DNA of 64,000 nt from Allolobophora icterica (taxonomy: Eukaryota > Annelida > Clitellata > Crassiclitellata > Lumbricidae). Shown here piece after piece: positions 48,651 to 59,490 of the stretch (the stretch's first letter is position 1; every line of letters starts with the position of its first letter). The position numbers and the translations under genes are program-made. The notes under the pieces are model-generated. The model searched no databases. It saw only the letters and a list, made by a program, of their open reading frames with translations, and was not told where the DNA came from. The stretch is taken from contig OY744604.1 of the NCBI GenBank assembly GCA_963556255.1, forward strand, positions 23,913,376 through 23,977,375. The letters are read 5' to 3'.

Positions 48651-49199
48651 TTGCAAGCATACGGAATTGAAGGCCGGGTAGAACTCCTTGGATAAGATTT
48701 TATTTAGCTGTCTGATTCTTATGGCGAATCGTAGGCCTACTGGAAAACTGTCATTGTTATTTATTATTCATCCGCCACCTGTGGAATTTAAAGAAGCTCA
48801 TTAAAACGAAATACGTGATCCGAGATTTTCTTTGCTGAAAATATTTGTTTAAATCATATGCCACTTGAGGAGATTACAAGTGCAAACGTATTTGCCTGAA
48901 TTAATAGCCAACAAGTAAGGTTCAATAAAGTTAGACACAAGAGGTTAGATAGCTCATTGGCCTAATGTCACACACATTAAAGGATGAACACAATTGCTTA
49001 TTGCTAGACAGTCAGGTGGCTTTTTTCTACTAGACACAGTCTAGGCCACAGAATCTGTGCTTTTGGTTTCAGATACACCTGTTTAAATTATTGCATGCAT
49101 TTATTTTCAGAGTTTAGGCGCTTGATGAAGACAATGCACTTTTCATTGTCGTTTCAGCCTAAGGCCGTTTAGGCTAATTTAGTCCTGGAGCGATATCTG

Positions 49200-49207
49200 T
49201 ATAAAAG
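49200..49207 (+). promoter_or_regulatory. TATA box of gene C
   Basis: TATAAAAG lies 103 bases before the start codon of gene C, in the same context as in gene B. Confidence 0.75.
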
Positions 49208-49302
49208 CCCCAACTATTAGCTTTATAGAAGTAAGAGGTGATCAACATTGCCTGATTTCGACGAAAATATACTTTTGACGAAGAATAGCTGAGACATCAA
49301 CG

Positions 49303-50119
49303 ATGAAGCTCTTGATTGTCTTGGTGGCTCTCGGATTGGTGATTGGTAAGAAATTAAGCTTTGCAAAATATACCTTTTCTTAAACTCTCTCAAAGCAAAA
49401 TTTTTTAATATATGAGTTCTAAGAATTTTCTTTTTGACTGATATATGAGTTGTAACTATTTTCTTTTTGACTGAGGACACACTACTGATAAAAAATGCGG
49501 TAAGGTCATCGTTCGTTTAAGTTCATTGTACTGAGGTGATAGGAAATTTTCTATTCTTTGCTCTCTGAGTTAGAAAACGTCTGTGTTCGACGTGTGAAAC
49601 TGACAAGAAAACATTAAGTTTTAAGAGCGGCTATACAGAGTTATGGTCGATGCAGTTGTATTCGAAATCGAAAACACACATAATTATAATTATAATTAAA
49701 AACCAATAAACAAGTTTTTTCTAGAGTTTGGATCTTTTGGTTGCTGTAGGCCTACATACAATGATAATAGAAACTCAACATTAAAATCAGATCAAGACTT
49801 GAGAGAGAAATGCAGAAACATATATTGAAGATTGTAACTCAGTTTGACTGTAATATGGTTTTCAATTTAAGCAACCTGTCTCGCAACAGAACACAATGAA
49901 GCTCAAAAGCGTGGGAGACCCACCATAAACGCTGCCATAAACACTGAAAACCCATGCTACGTAGGCTCGGATTCAGAAGAAGAAAGTGCCGGAGTTCAAT
50001 CGAAGGAATTGCCCAAACTCTGTAGTATTTGCCAGGCAAAAGCCTCAGCGGAAAAGGATGAGAAAGAGAGAAAGAAAATGGAAGAAACCTGCTTGTCTCA
50101 GTGCCAGAAGAAAGAATAA
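49303..50119 (+). CDS. Small secreted cysteine-containing peptide, gene C (two coding exons)
   Basis: Exon 1 (49303-49345) encodes MKLLIVLVALGLVI and ends at GTAAGA. Exon 2 starts at 49872 after TTCAATTTAAG and stays open to TAA at 50117-50119. The predicted product is 96 residues with a signal peptide ending Thr-Cys-Leu-Ala and a mature chain of about 77. Unlike A, B and D it is slightly acidic by my count (13 Lys/Arg, 15 Asp/Glu), has a GSDSEEESAG acidic patch and lacks the VNKPK ending. It has five mature cysteines: an extra one (NPCYVG), a CSIC pair (CX2C) and CLSQC (CX3C). No ATG-led frame spans exon 2 alone; it is found only by joining the exons. It is the closest relative of pseudogene F. 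Confidence 0.75.
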
Positions 50120-50754
50120 CACACAGTAACCAAGTCACAGTAATCAGGTAAAACAAGTAGGGCAATATCTTCTCCTATTCACATAATCACACAATTTGTG
50201 GTAGATTTATGTTGTAGTGGTATTTTAATGAGCCAAATCAGTTCTATTGAGTACACTGATCATTCACAGTCGATAGGAAGATCAGATTGCGAGGGAACTA
50301 GTTACGCGATGTTTTCTGCCTAAGCTACGAAACGGAAGTCGATAACACTTCGTTTTCGTGACGGACACTCAGAGTTTCTCCAAGAGAATGCTCATCTTCA
50401 TCATATACGATGTTATCGAACATTTAAATAGCGCCATGTCTGGGCGAACATTGCAGATACTTGGAGCAGGCTTGTTTAGTAATTCAAGAAGTAGGCTTAC
50501 TTCTTCATATGTTTTGTCACCTGGTCATATATTAATTTTCTAAACAGTTCTTCAAGGCATCGACTTTAATTTACGAATCGACGAAAAATATTAAAACACC
50601 TGACTTGAATGAAATATGGTTCACCGACAGAAAACACCTCTATTACCTCAATCTCTATTGGGGCTCGCGTCTAGTTTCTACACGCGTCCATGCATACTGT
50701 ATCCAACAATTGGATATTCTAGGAAGAAAAGAGTTTCCATACTTTACGACACGA

Positions 50755-50955
<201 letters not shown>

Positions 50956-51606
50956 TTCTCTGCCCGAAGTCAGGTCAATTGGCTATTTGCCACACGTGTA
51001 TGAGATGAGTTGGGTGGTTCCCGTTGCCTTCCTCACAGACAGTTGCGGGGGGATAACTTGTCCATGGTCGCTACGCAGTGCCTTCAAGTAGATTCGACCT
51101 GCGACCCTCCGGCTACATGGCACAGAGCACACTGCTACACCAACGCGTCCCACGATTCAATAGAACAGATTAATTCGATAGAAGGCTGATTTGCTTACCA
51201 TTGGTAGGAACACTGCGCGACAGTGAATAGTATGTAGAGCCAGTTGACGATAAGAAACGGTCAAGAGGTGAAAAACCAACATGCGTATTGCATAATAAAG
51301 AATAAAGTAGATATTGTATATTTCAGGGGGTAGGGTATTATATAAAAGTTAGATATGGGTAGATTTTTAAAACGAGCTAAGATAGAAGATAAGCTAAGAT
51401 ATGGTATTTATAATGGGATATAAGGTATTATCTGAGGAAATTGGATATCATAAGATAAGAAACATTAAAAATAATAGGATTGTACTGCAAGATCAATAAT
51501 TGTTTTAGTCCATAGTCCTTAAAATCTAACTAGTATACAACATGTCAAAACCTGATTGGAATTTAGCATAAAATATTAATGACTGCTTATATTTGATTGT
51601 TTCCAG

Positions 51607-51820
51607 GAAGAAAAAGAAAAACACACATTTGAAAAAGAAGAGAATAAAGTTTGAAAAAGAATTTTGAATTTCAAGGAATAAACCTTCTTAGAAATGATTT
51701 GGCCAAATTTTCTGTAAATGTTGTATCCCAGACTCTATACGAAAATAAAAAGTATCGTTGCCTGACACATAAACGTTGTTCAGGTGCAATTGGACCATTT
51801 CTTGAATAAAAAAAGAATCG
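51607..51820 (+). other. Probable 3' UTR exon of gene C
   Basis: A pyrimidine run ending TGTTTCCAG (51606) precedes an A-rich block that matches the 3' exons of A, B and D. A donor (CAG|GTAAAAC at 50148) follows the gene C stop by 28 bases. Polyadenylation-like AATAAA sites lie near 51676, 51745 and 51805. Confidence 0.5.
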
Positions 51821-51869
51821 ACTAATTGTCAACTGCCTTCTGTGAAATAAAGAAGTATGCATAGAAGTC

Positions 51870-53600
51870 GTTTTCGTTGTTAGATGCAAAAAAGCGTCTT
51901 TGGCCTGAATGAACGGAACGAATCGTCTAGTTATAGTTTTTAGAATAACGCGTGCATAGTTCTCGAGTTCGTCACTTACAGATCTACATACAATTCGACC
52001 ATGACCTTCCAATGTCAAGTATGCCTTAGTCTTGTGTCTTTCTTCAGACCTTAATTTGTTATCTTGCTAGCCTTGCTACTGAATTCCCTAACATTGTCTT
52101 TTCCACTTCTGTCAGTGACCTTAGTGTCACCTTGGACTCTGAACTCACTCTCTCCCAGCATATTTCGCAGCTGAGCCGGGGTTGTTATTTTCAGTTACGT
52201 CAGCTCCGTGTGGTCTCCCGCTCTCTCTCTCTCTCTCCCAGTCTGCAGCTACCCTCGGTCATGCTTTCATTACCTGTCGGCTTGATTACTGCTGTTCTCT
52301 CTATATTGGTCTCCCTCACACTCGACTGCATTGCCTTGGGCGCATTCCTAAGTTTGGTCACGTGTCTGATTACATGCGTGACGTTCTCCACTGGCTCCCT
52401 TTTTCGCAACGGATTGTATACCGGGTTGCTTCTATTGTCTGGCAGTGTAAGCTTGGCCGCGCTCCTTTCTATCTACGTGAGCTCTGCTTTCCAGCATCCG
52501 CACTTCTTGGTTGTCGTTTACACAGTTCCACAGCCCGCGGTGACTTACATGTTCTTTCGCTCGCACTGCAACCATGCAACAGCGAGCATTCTCCGTTGCC
52601 GGTCCCACTATCTGGAATGGCCTTCCTGTCGAACTGCGGTCTCTTCCTCGAGACTCGTCCACCTCTTTCTTCTCTGCTCTTAAGACTGTTCTCTTTCGTC
52701 GAGGTTGGGCTGGGAGCGCCTCTGAATAGTAGCCTTGAAGAGCGCGCTATATAAATGTTTAGTTGATTGATTGATTGATTGACTGATTGTTCTACTCGCC
52801 ATTTGCTTTCACAATTACCATATTTTGTCCAAGTACCAGTCCTGTTCTTTCATCTAAGCTGTTTAGAGACTCGGAATCATCGATGAAAAATCTCTCCAGG
52901 GCCTTTAATCGCGTCCTTGATGCGTCATATAGGGGGACTTCGTGTGGGTGGATAAGTATTAGTAAAAATCGCAAGCTGCGAAGTACTTTCTCTGATTTTA
53001 ATCATGACTTACGATCCTAATCCGAAAGACTAACAACAGACATAGCGATGGAACAATCCAAGGCACTTGATATCGAGTCCATTTTATCCTTGTCGTCTAG
53101 CGAATAGCAAAGCAATTTCGGCTATGAGATGCTATAATTATTCTCTCCTGTCAAGTTTGGTCCTCTTTCCTCCTCTCCTCTGCTCTCCTCTGCTCTGTTC
53201 TGCTCTGCGTTGCTCTCCTCTTCTCTGCTCTGCTCTGCTCTCCTCCTTTAATCTAAGGGACTGCTATTCTTCTTCTTCCTCTTATTATTATTGTGATTGT
53301 TATTATTCGTGTATCGTGAACTCAAACATTCACGTAGCGCCTTTGGCAAAACGTACATGGCAAATACTCGCAGTAACGCTGTTTAGTAATTCAAGAAGTA
53401 GGCTAACTTTCTTCCTATGTGCTGCCAACTGGTTATAGATTAGTCAAAAGAAGTTCAAGTCATCGCTTTCAATTCATGATTCGACAAATAAAACACTTAA
53501 CTCAAATGAAATAAGGTTCACAGAAAGAAAAATTTCTATTGATTAGGGCCTATCTCTATCGACATTCGTTTCTACACACTGGATAGATAAGAGTGACCAC
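51870..53600 (+). pseudogene. Peptide-gene unit E: upstream and 3' parts kept, coding exons deleted
   Basis: Segments with GTTGTTAGATGC and CGAATCGTCTAG (51870-52040), then CGATCCTAATCCGAAAGACTAA-like sequence and a polypyrimidine tract (52790-53255), match the upstream region of genes A-D. At about 53300 the sequence jumps to the 3' intron signature (53382). Exons 1 and 2 and the core promoter are absent. A LINE fragment is inserted in the upstream part. Confidence 0.65.
52060..52790 (+). mobile_element. 5'-truncated CR1-like LINE
   Basis: Frames give the reverse-transcriptase C-terminus in broken order: LSQHISQLSRGCYFQLRQLR, then LGHAFITCRLDYC, then GRIPKFGHVSDYMRDVLHWL. It ends with GCGCTATATAAA (52744) and a GATT microsatellite. 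At least one frameshift falls in the TCTCTC run near 52215. It belongs to the same family as 8879-10160. Confidence 0.8.
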
Positions 53601-54308
53601 AATTAAATACTGTAATTGTAAATGTAATCTAAAATTTATAAAGCGCCACTCAATTAGGCCAGTAGCATTCCCGACAAAGGGGATAGTATTCAGGCTCTTG
53701 TGGAACTGAGGGGGGAGATACTAAAGAGCTCTAGCCGCAGGTCCTGAGGAAGACGATTCCAGCTAATCGGGTCAACAAAAGCAAAACTCCTGGATTGGCC
53801 GTAGTGGTGCACAAACGGGAAGCCACCAGGAGGCTACGGGAAGGGAAACCTGGCCAGTCAGTGAGGAGATCAAAGTGCAGGAAGTTATCAAATAGGGGCG
53901 GGTAGAGCCGGTAAGACATTTGCAGATGAAGGTAAGGATCTTAAACTGGATGCTTTGATAGACAGAAAGCAAGTTGAAAGAGACCCAAAGGAAAGGGCAA
54001 ACCTCGGAATGCCACCTATAAGACGGGCGGCGGCCTCAAGAAAGACTGAAGCTTCAAGACATTAATAGAGGAAAGGCCAATGTAAGCGGTTTTAGCAAAG
54101 ACGACCCTAGTACCGATCAGAGCGTGGACCAGGATAGATATCGCATGAGGGGAAGCGACTGGCGACTTTGGCGTTCAAGAGAGCTCGTGAATAAGCTGCT
54201 ATTTTGCGTCAAGCTTGTACGGAACCCTTGGTCATGGAGGAACTGCAAAGTAAATGCAGAAATGGGAGAAACAGACAATTTCGAGAAGTCACATGACAAA
54301 GGTGAGGT
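53600..54308 (-). mobile_element. LINE 3'-end fragment, second copy
   Basis: Duplicate of the LINE fragment at 262-970, carried along by the segmental duplication. Confidence 0.5.
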
Positions 54309-55127
54309 TCAATTGAGAACAAATTTCTAAGATAAGTTAGAAGCCTATTTTTTCACTAAATTCTATAATCCTACGATGAAAAAAACAATATGCATAATAG
54401 TCATCGTTGTTGTTGTTAGATGCCCAACAACGTTGACGGTCTGGATCGATAGGCGATTCGTCTAGCAACAGTTTCAGAATAATTAAGTTCGCATAATTTT
54501 ATTTTCTCGTGTACATCCATTGGCAGATCTTTGCACATTTCGACCATAATCTTCCCCTTTTTAAACGTGCCATGAAATTCGCTCCTTCTTCGCACCTGAA
54601 CTTGTTTGCACTATCTATTACCTTCCCAATCGCCATTTGTCCCATTCCCGTTCACTTCTGGATCGAACTTCATTCTCTTATTATTCTCTTGGTTTTTTTC
54701 GATCATTTTTTCTTCGTATTCTAAACTTGTTCTTTTCCTCCATCTTATTTTTCTTCCATATCTTATTTTTGTTTCACTTACCTTGTTCTTCTTCTGTTTG
54801 GACCTCGAATTCAAAGATGTAAACTTTCTCTGCAAGACCCTAGATCGCGCCTTGAATGCGTCACTGTGATGCTGAGAAATATTATGTTATAATAAATCCG
54901 AAACAGCAACGCACTTTCTCGGAATCTATCATCAACGAAAGGAAAGATGATAAAGCGACTTTTGTTGATATATGTTTGAGTTTTGAGACGATCCTAAACG
55001 GAAAGACTAAAGACCGACATCGCGATGAAACAGTCTTAGGTCTTCGATGGTCTTAGGTCCATTTCTCGTTGTCGTCAAACGTCAGGCAAAAGCAATCAGG
55101 GAATTACTTGGTTAGGGGATATGAAAT

Positions 55128-55432
55128 TTTTTCCAGTCGCATTTAGATCTGTACCTTTCTCTTTTCTTTTCTTCTCTCCTCTTCACTCCTATCCTTTCCT
55201 GTCTTATCATGCCATGTCCTGTCCGTTCACTTCTGTCCTGTCCCGTCCTCTCCTCTTCTCTCCTCTCCTGCCTCTTCTCTTCTCTTCTGTCCTGTCCGGC
55301 CCTGTCTTATCCCGTCCTGTCCTGTCCTGCTCTTCTCTTCTCTCCTCTCCTCTTCTTTTATCTCCTCTTCTCTCCTCTTCTTTTATCTCCTCTTCTTTCC
55401 TCTTCTCTTCTCTCCTGCCTATCCTCTCCTCC
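55128..55432 (+). repeat. Polypyrimidine tract upstream of gene D
   Basis: Same tract as at 1790-2100 but with fewer CCTGT and related units. Confidence 0.85.
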
Positions 55433-56018
55433 GTCTGGCCAAAAACTTGCAAGCACGCGGAATTGAAGAGCAGGTATAATTAATTAGAAAACAATATATT
55501 TCGCTGTCTCTCGTTTTTGGCAGAGCGTTTAATTCTTATCGCCAATTGTATTGGAAAACTGTCATTGTTAGTTACAACCTAAGCGCCATCTGTGAAATTC
55601 AAAGTAGTTCATCAAACGATCTATCTGTTGCGAGAATCGATTTACAAAACACAATTATTTTTTACATCATATGTCATTTGAGAAATGTTCGAGTGCCAAC
55701 TGGCCTGAAATTGTATAATTCATGGTCTGTAAAATAAGACATTCATGAAGTTAGATAACTCATCGGCACAAAGTCACTGACATTAAAACATGCACGTAAT
55801 AGCTTGTTGCTAAACAGTCAGAGTGGCTTTTCTATTAGTCAGAGTACAGGCCACAACACTGTGTTTTATCATCAGATACGCCCAGTTTAAATGGTGGTAT
55901 GCTCTAATTTTTAGAGTGCATGCATGTGGTGACAGTACTGTAATTTATCTCTGATATTGCATCAGCCGAAACGGTTTAGACTAAATTAGGCCGGGAACGG
56001 AAGCTCGATTCAAAGCGC

Positions 56019-56027
56019 ATATTAAAA
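56019..56027 (+). promoter_or_regulatory. Probable core promoter of gene D (weak TATA-like site)
   Basis: ATATTAAAA, 91 bases before the start codon, is identical in context to gene A and weaker than the TATAAAAG of genes B and C. Confidence 0.55.
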
Positions 56028-56109
56028 CTCCTAGAAGCAAGAGGTAATCGGCGTTGACTGAATTCCACACAACATTCGCTTCTGAAGAGGATTTGCTGAA
56101 TCCTACACG

Positions 56110-56817
56110 ATGAAGCTCTTGGTTATCCTGCTGGTTGTCGGATTAGTGATTGGTAAGAGATTAAAAATTGTAAAATATACTTTCTATGAAGTTTTCACAG
56201 CGAAATTTGTTAACAACCCTCTTTTAACTGAGTTTTGCTATCGATATAGAATATGGTAAGGCCATTGTTCATTTTAAGTGTGTAATACTGAGATGACGGG
56301 ATTTCTTATTCTGTGAGCTCTAGTTCGAAGAAGTCGTCGATAGTCAAGTGAAACCGACACAACCGGTATCAGCTTACCTAATGGCAATAGAGTTATGCGT
56401 TTTTGTATTCTAAATTGAAAACACGTATAAATGAAAGCCATCAAACGTGCGCTGTTCCTTAGAGTTGGATCCTTTAGTTTAAGTCCACAAACAATTTAAC
56501 TCTAAAGTCAAGTGAAGAGATGAAAAAGCAATGCAGCAACAGATGTTGAGGATTCTACCTCGTTTTTTTTTACTTTAATGTGGTTTTCATTTCAAGCAAC
56601 CTGCCTCGCAAGAGAAAACGAGGAGCGTTCGAATAAGTGTTCGAAAGGGAGACCCGAACATCCTAATGAGTCGAATGATGATTACGAGAAATGTTACAGT
56701 AAATGCAAGGCGGAAGCCCCAAAGAAAAGGGATGCGAGAAAGAAAAGCAACTTTCCAGGAGCCTGCATGGACAAGTGCCTGAAGAAAGGAGGCAGCACAG
56801 TCAACAAGCCCAAGTAA
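56110..56817 (+). CDS. Small secreted cysteine-containing peptide, gene D (two coding exons)
   Basis: Exon 1 (56110-56152) has the same signal-peptide code as gene A. Exon 2 is 56597-56817 after TTTCATTTCAAG, with TAA at 56815-56817. The predicted product is 87 residues, almost identical to A. Two nearby replacements, Lys to Asn and Arg to Cys, turn SKKRSK into SNKCSK, so the mature chain has five cysteines instead of four. The intron pyrimidine tract before the acceptor is two T longer than in A. Both CX3C pairs are kept. An odd cysteine could allow dimer formation or be neutral in a redundant copy. Confidence 0.8.
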
Positions 56818-57071
56818 TCAGGTAAAACAAGCACACCTGCGTCTTCGTCTATTATTACACAACTTATGGTAAATATATATATATATATATATGCTGTAAT
56901 GGTGCTCATAAGACGTCTATTGAAATGCACTGACAAAATTGTCGGTGAGAAGATCAGACAGTGAGGGAAAACCCTGGCCAGTGGCCACCCACTTTTATGT
57001 GCCAAGGCTATGAATGGGAAGTCGCTAACTCCTCATAATTATGTGTGGCTTCCTCCCGGAGTTACTCTAAC

Positions 57072-57297
57072 CAGTGGAGTCACTAGGGCCGGTGTCACCC
57101 GGTGCGGTAAGTCACGGTGTCACCCTTAAAAATGTGATGACTTTTTTTAGGAATTCATCTCCCAAAAAATGTGATGACCTTTTTCAGGAATTCCACATCT
57201 TGCAAAATTTCATCATTTTCTCCTGTTGGGTGTCACCCCCTCTGAGGGTGTCACCCGGTGCGGTCCACACCCCCGCACCCTCTTCGTGACGCCACTG
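57072..57297. mobile_element. Short non-autonomous hAT-type element, second copy
   Basis: Duplicate of 3718-3943, with the same ends and the same ACTCTAAC/ACTCTAAT flanks. Confidence 0.8.
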
Positions 57298-58053
57298 ACT
57301 CTAATATACAGCTCTTCTTCTTAATAAATGGTGAAACCAAACATTTGAGTAGCGCAAAACAAAACGGATGTCGCAGAGACTTGAAGTAAAGTTGTTTAGT
57401 AATTCAAGAAGTAGGCTAAACTTCTTAATATCTGCTTCCAGACGGTTTTAGATTAACAAAAGCAGTTCAAGTCATCGCCTTTAATTTATGACTCGACAAA
57501 TAAAAAAACCTAACTTATCTGAAATAAGTTTCACAGACAGAAAAATTCTCCTCGACTATTACTATCGACGCTCTTTTCTTTACACGTCCATCCATACTGC
57601 AGCCAACAACTGAATATACTGTGAATTAGTGAGTTTCCATTTTTGCGACACGATACAAGAGAATATGTTAACTGTAGAGGCCCAGTTAAGTAGTTTGCAT
57701 GAGGAGAAAGGTCACAGCTGGAAAGGCCAAGATTGGTGTAGAACAATAAAGAATAGGGTAGACTGCAGGAAGGTAGGTAGTTTACCTACTGTAGAATTTT
57801 AAGATGGGTACGAAGAGAATACACTATGGAATCGGGCATTTACAATGGAATATGATAAGGTAATACTCGAGGAAATTGGATTGCTTATGATAGGACACAA
57901 TGAATTACAATTTTATATCATTGATAGGCCAAATGTTTTGTCTCTGTTTAATGCTTATGATTGTTCTTAACATGTTAAATGTGTACTGCATGTAAAATCT
58001 TAATGAGATATCTTGCGTAATTCATTTATAACTGCTTACTTTTTTTTTCCAAG

Positions 58054-58260
58054 ATGAAAAAGAAAAGGAAAAGTTGAAGAAAAGAGTTTGAAAGAAAGAA
58101 CTTTCTTAGAAATAAAATGACCTACTTTCTCTAGTTGGTGCGTCCCATAGTCTGTTTCCGAAAATAAATAAGTATCGTTGCTTGAGTCACGAAAACTGAT
58201 ATTCGGGTGCAATTGCGCCATTTGTTGAATAAATAAAGAATCAACCTGATTACTGTTCAA
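58054..58260 (+). other. Probable 3' UTR exon of gene D
   Basis: A pyrimidine run ending CCAAG (58053) precedes the same A-rich block as at 4700. The matching donor is CAG|GTAAAAC at 56822. Confidence 0.55.
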
Positions 58261-59203
58261 CTGATTTCTATGTAGAATTACATGCGAATGTAGATTTTAT
58301 TGCACGGACTGAGTCGCTTGAAACAGTGTATGAGAAAACACTGACAGAGTCGAGAAGTTAGTATCCGAGAAATGCGTTCAGAAGTCAAGCAGCCTATAGG
58401 CCTAGTCATAATTAGGGTCAAACTGAGTTAGGCTATATATACATGTACAATTGTACATTTATATTTCTTTTGCATATGAAGGAAATGCTATGTAATTTTA
58501 ACTAAGATATGCTCCTGAACACCGCAAAGTTTTGAATGCTGTGAAAGCTAATGTCTTTGTCTAGATCATTCAATCAATCAATCAGTCGATCAATCGATTG
58601 ATCAATCAATCAATGAATTTACATCTTTATTAGTGACTTTGTGTTGCAATGAGTCTGTAGCCTTAAGAAGACAATAGCACATTAAATTGTTTCCTTTTAT
58701 ACGAGCCATCCACAGGTTTTCCACGCCAAATTAAAGACACAATTTTTCAAGAATTCCTAGCAGAATCCATTCAATACTCTTCCTTCCAAGCTCTCTCGTC
58801 CTCAACGAAACCTGAATTGCTTCCTGCTTCTGGTGTCTCTGACGAGCGGATCTCAAAGGAATCTCTGGACAAGAATGCTGACAAGACGCAACGCTAGCGA
58901 ATAAGGTGGTGCTCTGAGCGTTGCTTAAAAATAGTAGCGTTTATGAAATTTGGAGTTCAAGATTACGATTACGAATAAGTCAACTCAATACCAAAGCCCA
59001 AAGTAGGCTAAACTGGGATATTAACGAATAAGTCAAGCACGCAGCTTGTTTCGATTAGACCGACGTTTTCGGTTTTAACCCCTCCCAGCAAAATGTTGTG
59101 GTTATCCTGCCAGTAGACCCATTTTACAATAGCTGCGTGGACATAATTTCGCGCTGACAACAGCTCTTACCGTCGGAAAGGCGTTGAGTTCCTGAACGAA
59201 GTT

Positions 59204-59490
59204 AACCCTCTAAGGGATATAGGACATATATGTCCCATGTCGGAAAAAAGTATGTAGATTATTTAGATCGAGGAAACTTTTTTGTTTAACGATTTTATTT
59301 ATTAGCTGAGTATTTGATCAATCTAAATATCACCTTACGATGAGTTTCCTCACATACTATAGGCCAAATATCTTTATTTTAAGATTATCAATTTTTTCCA
59401 AAAAAATACAAACTTTGCAACATTTTATTTTTTCTCACCGGAAAATAATACGATACAAAACTTTTAAATAATGTATATCGACTCTTCATA
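59204..59490. mobile_element. Possible piggyBac-like left end
   Basis: TTAACCCTCTAAGGG followed by a GGACATATATGTCC palindrome begins exactly where duplicon D stops matching duplicon A. TTAA plus CCC is the form of a piggyBac end. The other end is not seen before a LINE at about 59490. Confidence 0.4.

Larger units (their letters stand above)
53339..59203 (+). repeat. Segmental duplication, copy D (pairs with 1-5835)
   Basis: It matches copy A throughout, including the LINE fragment, gene and hAT insertion. Differences include a shorter polypyrimidine tract, a longer TA run near 56873, insertions of TAGGC-type bases near 58397 and 59004, and two amino-acid changes in the gene. It ends at TTAACCCTCTAAGGG. 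Confidence 0.93.
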
